Positions 23,490 to 32,713 of a stretch of 64,000 nucleotides of DNA are shown in pieces; within the stretch, counting starts at the first letter, position 1, and every line of letters starts with the position of its first letter. This DNA comes from Promicromonospora sukumoe 327MFSha3.1. GTDB taxonomy: Bacteria > Actinomycetota > Actinomycetes > Actinomycetales > Cellulomonadaceae. Below the pieces are notes generated by a model, which worked only from the letters and a program-made list of their open reading frames with translations, searched no databases and was not told the DNA's origin. Location: the NCBI RefSeq assembly GCF_000385135.1, contig NZ_ARQM01000012.1, positions 310,001-374,000 on the forward strand, written 5' to 3'. Made by a program: the position numbers and the translations under genes.

Positions 23490-24245
23490 TCAGCGCGTCG
23501 TGATCAGCGTGCCGATCGGCTCGCCGGCCAGTGCGCGCGTGACGTTGCCCTCGCCCTCCATGCCGAAGACCCGCATCTGGACGTCGTTGTCGCGGCACAT
23601 GGCCAGCGCCGTGTCGTCCATGACGCCGAGCCGGTTCACGAGGGCGTCGGTGTAGGTCAGGTGGTCGAGCTTCTTCGCGTCGGGGTTGCGGCGCGGGTCG
23701 GAGTCGTACACGCCGTCGACCCCGTTCTTGCCCATGACGACCTGCTCGCAGCCGGTCTCCAGGGCACGCTGCACCGCGACGGTGTCGGTCGAGAAGTACG
23801 GCATGCCCGCACCCGCGCCGAAGATCACCACGCGGCCCTTCTCCAGGTGCCGGATCGCCCGAAGCGGGATGTACGGCTCGGCGACCTGGCCCATCGTGAT
23901 GGCGGTCTGCACGCGAGTCGTGACGCCTGCCTGCTCCAGGAAGTCCTGGAGGGCGAGGCAGTTCATGACCGTGCCGAGCATGCCCATGTAGTCCGCGCGG
24001 GCCCGGTCCATGCCGGCCACGCTCAGCTCGGCGCCGCGGAAGAAGTTCCCGCCGCCGACGACGATCGCGACCTGGATGCCGTCCCGGACGGCCACGCCGA
24101 TCTCCTTCGCCATGCGCCGGACCACGTCGGCGTCCAGCCCCACGCTGCCACCGCCGAACGCCTCGCCCGACAGCTTCAGGAGCACGCGCCGGGCCGGCTT
24201 GCCCTCCACGTCCACCGCGAAGTTCTGCGTCGCCTCGTCACTCAC
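23490..24245 (-). CDS. pyrH: UMP kinase
   Basis: PyrH phosphorylates UMP to UDP using ATP; it is a hexameric amino-acid-kinase-fold enzyme. The 251-residue reading starts at the GTG at 24245 ([14 protein letters not shown]), giving the core [20 protein letters not shown], the ATP/UMP loops [13 protein letters not shown] and [20 protein letters not shown], and the C-terminal [14 protein letters not shown]. Longer in-frame reading upstream is through the tsf terminator region and is not supported. It is separated from tsf by 282 bp that hold two strong hairpins, so it probably has its own promoter. Confidence 0.95.
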   Translation of the reverse strand: MSDEATQNFAVDVEGKPARRVLLKLSGEAFGGGSVGLDADVVRRMAKEIGVAVRDGIQVAIVVGGGNFFRGAELSVAGMDRARADYMGMLGTVMNCLALQDFLEQAGVTTRVQTAITMGQVAEPYIPLRAIRHLEKGRVVIFGAGAGMPYFSTDTVAVQRALETGCEQVVMGKNGVDGVYDSDPRRNPDAKKLDHLTYTDALVNRLGVMDDTALAMCRDNDVQMRVFGMEGEGNVTRALAGEPIGTLITTR

Positions 24246-24421
24246 TGATCCGTCACCCTTCGATCGTCGATGCCGGGACACCGGCCCTTCCCGGAATACT
24301 GCGCCCGACTCGCGGGCGACGCACCTCTGCGCCAGGCAGGGCCTCCGGACCGGCCTCGAGACCCCTGGTGCGACCTGGAGCCCGCCCGGCTCTACGTCAC
24401 ACCGAAAGTATCGAAGCCGCA

Positions 24422-24516
24422 CCGCGCTCCGGCCGGAGCGCGGCGTGCGGTCCGGCTCCGACGGAACCGGCCGCGTACGCGTCGGCCCGGCCCGCGCCGA
24501 AGCGCGGGCCGGGCCG
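24422..24516 (-). terminator. Hairpins downstream of tsf
   Basis: Two stems lie between tsf and pyrH. A perfect 15-bp stem with a CGAA tetraloop (CGGCCCGGCCCGCGC, 24483-24497, with 24502-24516) lies 11 bases past the tsf stop and is a good terminator for the rpsB-tsf transcript. A second perfect palindrome (CCGCGCTCCGGCCGGAGCG then CGG, 24422-24443) lies further toward pyrH. The remaining 24246-24421 shows no gene. Confidence 0.65.
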
Positions 24517-24527
24517 AACGAGCTGCG

Positions 24528-25367
24528 TCAGGAACCGACGCGGAACCGCACGAACGCGGTGAGGGAGCCGTTCACGGAGGCGACGTGCTTGCCGACCGTG
24601 GTCTTCGGGTCCTTCGCCAGCGGCTGGTCGATCAGGACGACCTCCTTGAAGAAGCCGTTCAGGCGGCCCTCGACGATCTTGGGCAGCGCCGCCTCCGGCT
24701 TGCCCTCGTTCTTCGAGGTCTCCAGAGCGATCTCGCGCTCCTTCTCGACGACGTCCGCCGGGACGTCCTCACGCGTGAGGTACTTCGGGGCCATCGCGGC
24801 GACGTGCTGCGCGATGTCCTTGGCGACGGCCGCGCCCGCCTCGTCGGTGACCACGAGGACGCCGATCGACGGCGGCAGGTCCTTGGCCGTCTTGTGCAGG
24901 TAGGTCGTGACCTTCGGGCCCTCGACGCGCGCGACGCGGCGCAGGACGAGCTTCTCGCCCAGCGTGGCGCCCTGAGCGGCGATGAGCTCGGCGACCGTGC
25001 CCTCACCGGCGGGGGCGGCGGAGGCCGCGACCTCGTCGGCGGCACCGGCGGCAGCGGTGGCCTCCAGGACGGCCTCGGCCAGCGAGATGAACTTCTCGTT
25101 CTTGACGACGAAGTCGGTCTCGGCGTTCAGCTCGATCATGGTGGCGACCTGGCCGGCCGCGGTGTCCTCGACCTTGACGGCGACGAGACCCTCGGACGTG
25201 GCGTTGCCCTCGCGCTTGGCGGCGCGGGCCAGGCCCTTGGTCCGGATGATCTCGATGGCCTTGTCGGCGTCGCCGTCGGCCGCGTCCAGGGCCTTCTTGA
25301 CGTCGAGCATGCCGGCGCCGGTCCGCTCACGCAGCGCCTTGATGTCAGCGGCGGTGTAGTTCGCCAT
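24528..25367 (-). CDS. tsf: Elongation factor Ts
   Basis: EF-Ts exchanges GDP for GTP on EF-Tu. The 279-residue protein begins MANYTAADIKALRERTGAGM at the ATG 25367, the canonical N-terminus with the TDVPxM-like GAGMLDVKKALDAADGD, then EIIRTKGLARAAKREGNATS. The core motif NAETDFVVKNEKFISLAEAV and a C-terminal VGKHVASVNGSLTAFVRFRV are present. The longer in-frame extension upstream is Pro/Arg-rich shadow coding and is rejected. It follows rpsB by 106 bp in the usual rpsB-tsf operon. Confidence 0.97.
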   Translation of the reverse strand: MANYTAADIKALRERTGAGMLDVKKALDAADGDADKAIEIIRTKGLARAAKREGNATSEGLVAVKVEDTAAGQVATMIELNAETDFVVKNEKFISLAEAVLEATAAAGAADEVAASAAPAGEGTVAELIAAQGATLGEKLVLRRVARVEGPKVTTYLHKTAKDLPPSIGVLVVTDEAGAAVAKDIAQHVAAMAPKYLTREDVPADVVEKEREIALETSKNEGKPEAALPKIVEGRLNGFFKEVVLIDQPLAKDPKTTVGKHVASVNGSLTAFVRFRVGS

Positions 25368-25473
25368 TGTTCTGGTCCTCCGTGCAGTCGTGTTGTTCTT
25401 GGGAGGTCGTACGACCGTCAGGGACGGCGCGCCGGCCGGGTCCGCGCGTGACGCACCCGGCCGACGCAGCGCG

Positions 25474-26421
25474 TCACTTCTCGGTCTCGGCCTCGGGAGC
25501 AGCAGCCGGAGCGGCCTCGGCGGCCTCGGCGGCCTCCACGACCTCGGCCGGGGAGGCCGGGGTGGCTGCGGCGGCAGCCTCGGCGGCGGCCTCGTCGACG
25601 GTGCCCTCGGCGACGGCGGCCGGGGTCTCGACCGTGCCCTCGGTGGTGTCACCGGCGAGGAGCTCGCGCTCCCACTCGGCCAGCGGCTCGGCGGCGGCCT
25701 CGGCCTCGGTGCCGGTCTTGGCACCGCCCGAGTGGCGCTGCATGAGGCCCTCGGCGGCGGCGTCCGCGATCACACGGGTGAGCAGCGTGACGGAACGGAT
25801 CGCGTCGTCGTTGCCCGGGATCGCGTAGTCGACCATGTCGGGGTCGCAGTTGGTGTCGAGGATCGCCACGACGGGGATGCCCAGCTTGCGGGCCTCGTCC
25901 ACCGCGAGGTGCTCCTTGTTGGTGTCGACGATCCAGACGGCCGAGGGGACCTTGGCCATGTCACGGATACCGCCGAGGGTGCGCGCGAGCTTGTCCTTCT
26001 CGCGGCGCAGCACCAGGAGCTCCTTCTTCGTGAGGCCCGAGGCGGCCACGTCGTCGAAGTCGATCTCCTCGAGCTCCTTGAGGCGCTGGAGACGCTTGTG
26101 CACCGTGGTGAAGTTGGTGAGCATGCCACCGAGCCAGCGGTGGTTCACGTACGGCATCCCGACGCGGGCGGCCTGCTCGGCAACCGGCTCCTGGGCCTGC
26201 TTCTTGGTGCCGACGAAGAGGATGGAGCCGCCGTGGGCGACCGTCTCCTTGACGAAGTCGTAGGCGCTGTCGATGAAGTGCAGCGACTGCTGCAGGTCGA
26301 CGATGTAGATGCCGTTGCGCTCCGTGAAGATGAAGCGCTTCATCTTCGGGTTCCAACGGCGGGTCTGGTGTCCGAAGTGGACACCGCTCTCGAGGAGCTG
26401 GCGCATGGACACGACGGCCAT
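25474..26421 (-). CDS. rpsB: 30S ribosomal protein S2
   Basis: S2 binds the 30S head-body junction. The 315-residue protein starts [20 protein letters not shown] and shows [20 protein letters not shown]-like sequence (here [20 protein letters not shown]), [32 protein letters not shown] and [20 protein letters not shown]. The core ends near residue 240; the last roughly 70 residues are an Ala/Glu/Thr-rich acidic tail, longer than in E. coli S2 (241 residues) but common in actinobacteria. First gene of rpsB-tsf. Confidence 0.97.
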   Translation of the reverse strand: MAVVSMRQLLESGVHFGHQTRRWNPKMKRFIFTERNGIYIVDLQQSLHFIDSAYDFVKETVAHGGSILFVGTKKQAQEPVAEQAARVGMPYVNHRWLGGMLTNFTTVHKRLQRLKELEEIDFDDVAASGLTKKELLVLRREKDKLARTLGGIRDMAKVPSAVWIVDTNKEHLAVDEARKLGIPVVAILDTNCDPDMVDYAIPGNDDAIRSVTLLTRVIADAAAEGLMQRHSGGAKTGTEAEAAAEPLAEWERELLAGDTTEGTVETPAAVAEGTVDEAAAEAAAAATPASPAEVVEAAEAAEAAPAAAPEAETEK

Positions 26422-26939
26422 GACACGTCCTTTCGGTGCGGTCCGGGATCGACCCGGGGCTCCGCACGCATTTCAGGCGGCACAGGACACAAGGCCTGGG
26501 CCACGGTTCGGTTGGCGGCGCCTTCTCGTGAAGGTGCCCCTGGCGCCACGTCGTTCCCGACGCCGACCCTGGGGGCCGGACCACTGCCGGACGCGACTCG
26601 ATGTGGCGCGCGATGTCGACCGGAGATCTCCCTGTCAGGCAGAGGGCCAGCGGAGCTGGACGCCTGCCGGACTGGCAGCACATGCCGGTCGCGGGTTGAA
26701 GTCTACCCGACCGGCCCCCGCGGCGAGGACCTCGGCGACGGGCCCCCGTTGTGACGTCGCCCGCTCTGGCGCGGGCGGTCGCGCGGGGTTGTCCTGGCGG
26801 ACGTTCTCGCCCGCCGACCGACGCTCGTGACGGCGGCAGAAGGCAGCGAGCGCGACCACAGGGCGCCTCCGAGCCGGTTCGTGCACAGGCGGGTCCAGGA
26901 CCGCTCCCGCATGGCGGCCCGTCGAGTGATGCTCGCGGC
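26422..26939. other. 518-bp gene-free region between rpsB and the M23-like gene
   Basis: No coding frame is convincing here. It must carry the divergent promoters of rpsB and the M23-like gene. On the minus strand TAGACT (26700-26705) is a possible -10 for rpsB, which would give a leader of about 275 nt rich in GC hairpins; ribosomal-protein leaders often bind the protein for autoregulation. No known S2 leader motif could be verified by eye. Confidence 0.4.
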
Positions 26940-27668
26940 ATGACGAACTCTCGTAACCCCCGCTGGACCGGTGGTCGGGCCCCGGGCCGGCGCTTCCTAC
27001 CGCTCTTCGTTCTCGTAGCAATCCTTCTCGTCACCGTGGCGACGGCACCGCCCGCCGGGGCGCTACGGACGGGGCCCGACGTCGCGGTCCCGGCCGACGC
27101 CGCCGGGCCGTTCGCCCTGCGGGCCGCCGGTGTCGCGGGGGCGGGTGACGCGGGGGCGGGGGCCGCGAGGGCGGGTGTTGTAGGGCCGGGCGCGGCAAGT
27201 CCTGGTGTCGGATCCAGCCGCTCTGGGCCCGGATCCGGAGCGACCGGCTACGTGCCGCCCGTCGCGGGGGTGGACCCGCCCGCCGGGGTGGAGCGCCTGT
27301 TCGACCCGCCCGAGGAGGAGTGGGGCGCGGGACACCGCGGCGTCGACCTGACGGCCGCGGTGGGTTCGCCGGTGCTGTCCCCGGGTCCGGGGGTGGTCAC
27401 GTTCGCCGGGCAGGTCGCCCGCCGTGGGGTCGTGGTGGTCACCCATCCCGACGGCCTGCGCACGAGCCTGGAACCGGTGGCGGCGTCCGTGCCGGTCGGC
27501 ACGGCCGTGGCCGCGGGCACGGCGGTCGGCGTGGTCGAGGACGGCGCGACGCCGAACCACTGCACGCCCCGGTCCTGCGTGCACTGGGGCGTGCGGCGGG
27601 GCGAGCGGTACATCGACCCGCTGTCCCTGCTGGACCGGCCGCCGATCGTGCTGCTGCCGGACGGTTGA
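26940..27668 (+). CDS. Secreted M23-like (LytM) peptidase-domain protein, active site probably incomplete
   Basis: A 242-residue exported protein. The N-terminus RRFLPLFVLVAILLVTVATA is a signal peptide or anchor, followed by a Gly/Ala-rich low-complexity stretch (about 45-105). The LytM domain spans about 115-235: HRGVDLTAAVGSPVLSPGPG carries the first zinc ligands (HxxxD), GVVVVTHPDGLRTSLEPV the middle His region, and the last motif reads CVHWGVRRGERYIDP. Canonical M23 endopeptidases have HxH there; here the first His is Cys, so a peptidoglycan-binding or regulatory role is as likely as hydrolysis. It occupies the usual M23 slot between rpsB and xerC. Confidence 0.85.
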   Translation: MTNSRNPRWTGGRAPGRRFLPLFVLVAILLVTVATAPPAGALRTGPDVAVPADAAGPFALRAAGVAGAGDAGAGAARAGVVGPGAASPGVGSSRSGPGSGATGYVPPVAGVDPPAGVERLFDPPEEEWGAGHRGVDLTAAVGSPVLSPGPGVVTFAGQVARRGVVVVTHPDGLRTSLEPVAASVPVGTAVAAGTAVGVVEDGATPNHCTPRSCVHWGVRRGERYIDPLSLLDRPPIVLLPDG

Positions 27669-27710
27669 GGCGCGGGACGGTTGAGGACCGGCCGGTCGAG
27701 GAACGGCCGG

Positions 27711-28664
27711 TCAGGCGCGCGGGAACGCCTGGGCGTACACGCTGCGCAGCCGCTCGGCGTCCACGTGGGTGTAGCGCTGGGTGGTGGCGAGGTTGGCGTG
27801 GCCGAGGACCTCCTGCACCGCGCGCAGGTCGGAACCGCCCTGGAGCAGGTGCGTCGCGGCGGAGTGCCGCAGCGCGTGCGGGGCGACGTCGTCGACGCCG
27901 GCCTGGGCCGCGAGCCGGTGCACGGCCTCGCGCACCTGCCGCTGGCCCCAGCGCCCGCCACGCTCCCCCACCAGGAAGGCGTCACCGGTGGTGGCGGTCA
28001 TGAACGCCGGGCGGCCGTCGGTCAGCCAGGCGTCCACGGCCCGGGCGGCCGGGATGCCGAACGGGACCACCCGCTCCTTGCCGCCCTTGCCGAGCACCCG
28101 CACGAGCCGGTCGCGCGGGTCCACGTGCCCGACGTCGACCGAGACCAGCTCGCCCACGCGGATCCCCGCGCCGTACAGCAGCTCGGCGGCCACCCACGAG
28201 CGCAGCGCAGCGGGCCGGTCCGGCTCGTCAGCGGCGTCCGCGGCGGCCCGGGCGCCGTCGAGCAGCCGGCCGGCCGCGTCGACGTCGAGCACGGTCGGGA
28301 GGGTGCGCGGCACCTTGGGGCTCGCGAGGCGGGCCGAGGGGTCCACGGGCACGAGCCCGGTGCGGTGCGCCCAGCGCAGGAAGGCCCGGGCCGAGGCGCC
28401 ACGGCGCGCGAGCGTGGATCGCGCGAGCCCGCGCTCGGACTGGGACGCGAGCCACCCGCGCAGCAGCGTCAGGTCGATCTCGTCGAGGCTCGTGCTCCCG
28501 TGCCGCATCGCGTACCGCAGCAGGTCGGTCACGTCCGCCACGTAGGCACGCCGCGTGTGGGCGGAGTGCCCCCGCTGCGCGTGGAGGTAGCTGGCGAAAC
28601 GGGACACGGCGTCGGACAACTGCTCGGGCAGCCGAGGCAAGCCGGACAGGTCGGTAAGGTCCAC
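27711..28664 (-). CDS. xerC: Tyrosine recombinase XerC
   Basis: XerC with XerD resolves chromosome dimers at dif. The 317-residue protein has the N-terminal SAM-like DNA-binding domain (LSDAVSRFASYLHAQRGHSA, then HTRRAYVADVTDLLRY) and the catalytic domain with Arg in LLYGAGIRVGELVSVD, Lys in LVRVLGKGGKERVVPFG, the HxxR box HALRHSAATHLLQGG, His/Trp-region His in VQEVLGHANLATTQRYTHV and the nucleophile Tyr just after. The GTG at 28664 gives a standard length; the longer frame upstream is unsupported. The dprA-xerC-rpsB neighbourhood supports the name XerC over XerD. Confidence 0.92.
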   Translation of the reverse strand: MDLTDLSGLPRLPEQLSDAVSRFASYLHAQRGHSAHTRRAYVADVTDLLRYAMRHGSTSLDEIDLTLLRGWLASQSERGLARSTLARRGASARAFLRWAHRTGLVPVDPSARLASPKVPRTLPTVLDVDAAGRLLDGARAAADAADEPDRPAALRSWVAAELLYGAGIRVGELVSVDVGHVDPRDRLVRVLGKGGKERVVPFGIPAARAVDAWLTDGRPAFMTATTGDAFLVGERGGRWGQRQVREAVHRLAAQAGVDDVAPHALRHSAATHLLQGGSDLRAVQEVLGHANLATTQRYTHVDAERLRSVYAQAFPRA

Positions 28665-28812
28665 GTTTGCCAGTGTGCCGCGCGCCCGCCACCGGGTGAA
28701 GCAGGCGCGCCGCGATTCCCCGGGCAGACGGGAGCGGTGAGCGGGGCCGGCGCCGGGCCTCTGCCAGACTCGGGGCGGACGAGTGCAGCCGGACGAGCGC
28801 AGGAGGACCGCG

Positions 28813-29772
28813 ATGATGCGTGCCGTACAGATCACCGAGTTCGGTGGGCCCGAGATGCTCAGGCCCGCCGAGGTGCCGGAGCCGGCGGCGGGACCGGGGC
28901 AGGTGCTGATCGACGTCTCCCGCATCGGCGTCAACTACGCCGACACCCACCAGATCGAGAACTCGTACCAGACGCCGACCAGGCTGCCGTTCGTTCCCGG
29001 GAGCGAGGTCGTCGGGCGCACCGCGGACGGCCGCCGGGTCGCCGCGCTCCTGACCGGCGGGGGCGGGTACGCGGAGCGCGCCGTCGCCGACGCGGCCCTG
29101 ACCTTCCCCGTGCCCGACGAGGTCGACGACCTCACCGCGCTGTCGATGCTGGTACAGGGCACGACCGCCTGGATCCTGCTGCGCAAGAACGCCCACCTCG
29201 AGGCGGGCGAGTCCGTGGTCGTTCACGCGGCCGCCGGAGGGGTCGGCACGATCGCCGTGCAGCTCGCCAAGGCGTGGGGCGCCGGCCGGGTCGTCGCCAC
29301 CGCGAGCACCGACGACAAGCGCGCGCTGGCCCTCGGCCTCGGGGCCGACGTCGCCGTCGACTCCCGCGCCGCCGACATGACGACGACCCTGATCGAGGCC
29401 AACGGAGGCCGCGTCGACATCGTGCTCGACATGGTCGGCGGCACCACCACCGACCAGAGCGTGGCCGCGCTCGCACCGTTCGGCCGGCTGGTCTTCTACG
29501 GCATGGCCGGGCGTGAGCAGCCCAGGCCCGTCGAGCTGCGCAACCTGCTCGGCCACAGCAGCACCGTCGCGGGCATGTGGCTGCCGCACGTGTTCAAGCT
29601 GCCGGGCAACCTCTACGGCAGGGCGCTGTCCGAGCTGTTCGAGCTGGCCGGACGCGGCGAGATCCGCGTCGTCGCCGGCGGGGAGTACCCGCTGTCCGAC
29701 GCCCGCGGAGCGCACGAGGCCCTGCGCTCCCGGGGCACGGTCGGCAAGCTCGTCCTCGACCCGGCAGGCTGA
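28813..29772 (+). CDS. Zinc-type alcohol dehydrogenase-like / quinone oxidoreductase (MDR family)
   Basis: A 319-residue medium-chain dehydrogenase/reductase. The N-terminal GroES-like domain reads MMRAVQITEFGGPEMLRPAE and GPGQVLIDVSRIGVNYADTH. The Rossmann NADPH motif is VVVHAAAGGVGTIAVQLAKA, followed by GRVVATASTDDKRALALGLG. The zinc-ligand Cys and His residues of true alcohol dehydrogenases are absent, so it is of the Zn-free quinone oxidoreductase (QorA-like) type. The start ATG 28813 sits behind AGGAGGA. It is on the plus strand between minus-strand dprA and xerC, which are normally neighbours, so it looks inserted. Confidence 0.9.
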   Translation: MMRAVQITEFGGPEMLRPAEVPEPAAGPGQVLIDVSRIGVNYADTHQIENSYQTPTRLPFVPGSEVVGRTADGRRVAALLTGGGGYAERAVADAALTFPVPDEVDDLTALSMLVQGTTAWILLRKNAHLEAGESVVVHAAAGGVGTIAVQLAKAWGAGRVVATASTDDKRALALGLGADVAVDSRAADMTTTLIEANGGRVDIVLDMVGGTTTDQSVAALAPFGRLVFYGMAGREQPRPVELRNLLGHSSTVAGMWLPHVFKLPGNLYGRALSELFELAGRGEIRVVAGGEYPLSDARGAHEALRSRGTVGKLVLDPAG

Positions 29773-29877
29773 CCCGTCCGCAGCGGCTCCCGCCGGGTCA
29801 GCCCACCAGCCGCGCGGCCGGGGCCGAGCGCCCGGCCCCGCTCGGCCCCGCCCCAGGCCGCGGCCGGGCGCCCCACC

Positions 29878-31173
29878 TCACCGCCTCCGCCACCCGCCGT
29901 CCCGCTGCTCGGCCAGCCCCATCAGCTCCAGCAGGCCGAGCGCCCCCGTCGTGTCGGCGAGCGCCAGCCCGGCGGCCCGTGCGATGGAGCGCTCGTGCGC
30001 CGGCTTGCGCACGGGCAGTGCGTCGAGCACCGCCTTGCCGGCCGTGTCGAGGTCGTCGCCGGGGCGGACCTCGCCCTGGCGGCGCGGGGCGGTCTCGCCG
30101 AGGTCGCCGACCAGCTCGGCGGCCTCCGCGGCGTCGGTCACACAGACGGCCGCGCCCTGCCGGAGCAGCTCGTGGCAGCCGCTGGACGCCATCGACGTGA
30201 CCGGCCCGGGCACCGCACCGAGCGGGCGCAGGAGCCTTACGGCGTGGTTGGCCGTGGACAGCGCGCCGGAGCGCAGCGCCGCCTCGACCACCACCGTGCC
30301 CGCCGTGAAGGCGGCGATGAGCCGGTTGCGCTGGAGGAACCGCCGCTTGCCCGGCACCGAGCCGGGCGGCACCTCGCTCACCACGGCGCCCTGGTCGATC
30401 GCGCGCCGGAGCAGGTCCGTGTTGGCCGCCGGGTAGAGGCGGTCGACCCCGCCCGCGAGGAACGCCACGGTCCGCGCCCCCGAGACGAGCGCGCCGCGGT
30501 GCGCCTCCGCGTCGATCCCGTTGGCGCCGCCCGAGACCACCGTGAACCCGCGGTCGGCCAGCCCGCACGCGAGGTCCCGCGTGACCCGCACCCCGTAGGG
30601 GGTGCAGGCGCGCGAGCCGACCAGGGACACCGAGCGCTCCGCGAGCGCGGCCAGGTCCGCGTCGCCCCGTACCCACAGCGCGAGGGGCGCGGCCGCACCG
30701 AGGGAGTCGAGCGCCGTGGGCCAGCCCGGGTGGTCCGGGGTGAGGAACGTGCCGGCGTAGCGGTCGAGCACCGCGAGCTCCCCCTCGGGGTCCAGGCGCT
30801 CCAGTCGGGGCGCCCAGCGCCCGACCGCGGCCACGACGAGACCGGCGGCCCGGCCCCCGCCGGCCGCCGGACCCTCGGGGCCCGGATCGAGCAGGTGTCC
30901 GGGCGCGTCGGCCCGTCCGGGCGACCCGGCGAGTGCCTCCTGGACGGTGTCCGCGCCGCCGATCCTCCGCAGCGCCGCACCGGCGCGATCGGGGTCGCGG
31001 GCGGCGTCGAGCAGCCAGTCGAGGGCGTCGACGGGACCGAGGTGACCCACGAGGGCGCCCGCGACCAGGTCCCCCGGTTCGGCGATCCGGCTCCATGCGG
31101 CCCGGGCCAGCACCGGGTCGTCCCGGTCGAAGCGGAGGCCGGCGCGCGGCAGCTCGAAGAGCGGGTCAGTCAT
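29878..31173 (-). CDS. dprA: DNA-processing protein DprA
   Basis: DprA binds incoming single-stranded DNA and loads RecA in transformation. The 431-residue protein has the Rossmann-like core: SVSLVGSRACTPYGVRVTRD, LADRGFTVVSGGANGIDAEA and HRGALVSGARTVAFLAGGVD, then VSEVPPGSVPGKRRFLQRNR and LIAAFTAGTVVVEAALRSGA, typical of family residues contacting DNA. The C-terminal winged-helix (DTTGALGLLELMGLAEQRDG) is also present. The long N-terminal part (1-145) is typical of actinobacterial DprA. Its start overlaps the comM stop by eight bases, so it is translated with comM. Confidence 0.95.
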   Translation of the reverse strand: MTDPLFELPRAGLRFDRDDPVLARAAWSRIAEPGDLVAGALVGHLGPVDALDWLLDAARDPDRAGAALRRIGGADTVQEALAGSPGRADAPGHLLDPGPEGPAAGGGRAAGLVVAAVGRWAPRLERLDPEGELAVLDRYAGTFLTPDHPGWPTALDSLGAAAPLALWVRGDADLAALAERSVSLVGSRACTPYGVRVTRDLACGLADRGFTVVSGGANGIDAEAHRGALVSGARTVAFLAGGVDRLYPAANTDLLRRAIDQGAVVSEVPPGSVPGKRRFLQRNRLIAAFTAGTVVVEAALRSGALSTANHAVRLLRPLGAVPGPVTSMASSGCHELLRQGAAVCVTDAAEAAELVGDLGETAPRRQGEVRPGDDLDTAGKAVLDALPVRKPAHERSIARAAGLALADTTGALGLLELMGLAEQRDGGWRRR

Positions 31174-32713
31174 GCTCGCCTCCCGTGCGCAGCAGGAGGG
31201 CGTTGCCGACGTCGGACACCGTGGGCGCCGCGCGGCCGGCGAGGTCCGCGATGGACCAGGCGATCCGCAGCACCCGGTCGACGCCGCGCAGGCTGAGCGT
31301 CCCGGCGGTCATGGCCTTCTCGATCGGGGCGAGCAGCCCGGGGTGCGGCCGGAGCAGGTCGCGCAGGAACCGCCCGGGCATCTCCGCGTTGGTGGACCAG
31401 GGTGTCTCCGCCAGCCGGGCGCGAGCGGCCTGGCGGGCGGCGAGCACGCGTGCGGCCACCGCCGACGTCGGCTCGGACGTGCCCTCCATGCGCTCGACCC
31501 GGTCCACCGGCTGGACCTCGACCTGAACGTCCACGCGGTCCAGCAGCGGCCCGGAGAGCCGCGCGAAGTACCGGCGCCGGAGCGTCGGCGAGCAGCTGCA
31601 CTCGAGTCCCTTGCCGATGGCCAGCCCGCACGGACAGGGATTGGCCGCCATGACGAGCTGGAACCGGGCCGGGTAGCGCGCCGCGCCGCCCGACCGGTGG
31701 ATCACCAGCTCGCCCTGCTCCAGCGGCTGGCGCAGGGTCTCCAGCACCCGGGCGCCGAACTCCGGGGCCTCGTCCAGGAACAGGATCCCCCGGTGCGCCC
31801 GCGACACCGCCCCCGGCCGCGGGATGCCGGAGCCGCCGCCCACGACGGCCGCCTGGGTGGCCGTGTGGTGCGGGTCCTCGTACGGCGGGCGCCGGATCAG
31901 CCCGCCGCCGGGATCGAAGGTGCCGGCCACGGAGTGCACGGCCGTGACCTCGACGGCCTCGCGGTCGGTCAGGTCCGGGAGGATGCCCGGCAGTCGGGAG
32001 GCGAGCATCGTCTTGCCCGCCCCGGGCGGGCCGACCAGCAGCAGGTGGTGCCCGCCCGCGGCCGCCACCTCCAGGGCCGCGCGCGGCCGCTCCTGCCCCA
32101 CGACGTCGGCCAGGTCCCCCGGCAGCCGCGCGGAGAGCGCCGTGCGGGCCGGCCGCACCGCCACCACCTCGCGCACCAGCTCCGGCGGGCCGCCGTGCAG
32201 CGCCACCACCTCGGCCAGGCTCGCGGCGCCCACGACCCGGGCGCCGGGCACCAGCCGCGCCTCGTCGGCGTCGCCGGCAGCCACCACGACGTCCGGGAAG
32301 CCCGCCGCCACGGCGGCCGCCACGGTCGGCAGCACCCCGCGCACCGGCTGGATCCGCCCGTCGAGCCCCAGCTCGCCCAGGTGCACCACCCGGTCCAGGC
32401 CGGTCCGGCGCATCCCCGGGGACGACGGTCCGTCGGCGCCCGCGAGGATCGCCACCGCTATCGCCAGGTCGTACGCGCTGCCCTGCTTGCGCAGCGACGC
32501 GGGCGACAGGTTCACCGTGATCTTCTTGACGGGCCAGGGCAGCCCCGTGGAGGTCACCGCGGCCCGCACCCGGTCCCGCGACTCGCTCAGCGCTGCGTCC
32601 GGCAGCCCCACCAGCGTGAACCCCGGGACCGACGCCGCGAAGTGCGCCTGCACCTCCACCACGTGCCCCTGCATGCCGACGAGCGACACCGCCCGCGTGG
32701 TCGCGATCCCCAT
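31166..32713 (-). CDS. comM: YifB/ComM family Mg chelatase-like AAA+ ATPase
   Basis: ComM is a hexameric helicase that helps branch migration in natural transformation. The 515-residue protein starts MGIATTRAVSLVGMQGHVVE, the family's N-terminal Lon-like/ChlI domain (FTLVGLPDAALSESRDRVRA, PVKKITVNLSPASLRKQGSA). The AAA+ module has Walker A LLVGPPGAGKTMLASRLPGI, Walker B GILFLDEAPEFGARVLETLR and the zinc-like Cys motif PCPCGLAIGKGLECSCSP. The ATG at 32713 abuts yraN; yraN-comM-dprA is a conserved competence cluster. Confidence 0.94.
   Translation of the reverse strand: MGIATTRAVSLVGMQGHVVEVQAHFAASVPGFTLVGLPDAALSESRDRVRAAVTSTGLPWPVKKITVNLSPASLRKQGSAYDLAIAVAILAGADGPSSPGMRRTGLDRVVHLGELGLDGRIQPVRGVLPTVAAAVAAGFPDVVVAAGDADEARLVPGARVVGAASLAEVVALHGGPPELVREVVAVRPARTALSARLPGDLADVVGQERPRAALEVAAAGGHHLLLVGPPGAGKTMLASRLPGILPDLTDREAVEVTAVHSVAGTFDPGGGLIRRPPYEDPHHTATQAAVVGGGSGIPRPGAVSRAHRGILFLDEAPEFGARVLETLRQPLEQGELVIHRSGGAARYPARFQLVMAANPCPCGLAIGKGLECSCSPTLRRRYFARLSGPLLDRVDVQVEVQPVDRVERMEGTSEPTSAVAARVLAARQAARARLAETPWSTNAEMPGRFLRDLLRPHPGLLAPIEKAMTAGTLSLRGVDRVLRIAWSIADLAGRAAPTVSDVGNALLLRTGGEHD

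Noticed and set aside
27711-28664. xerC as the integrase of a mobile element
   Set aside because: It sits in its usual housekeeping position between dprA and rpsB, with no attachment-site duplication seen.
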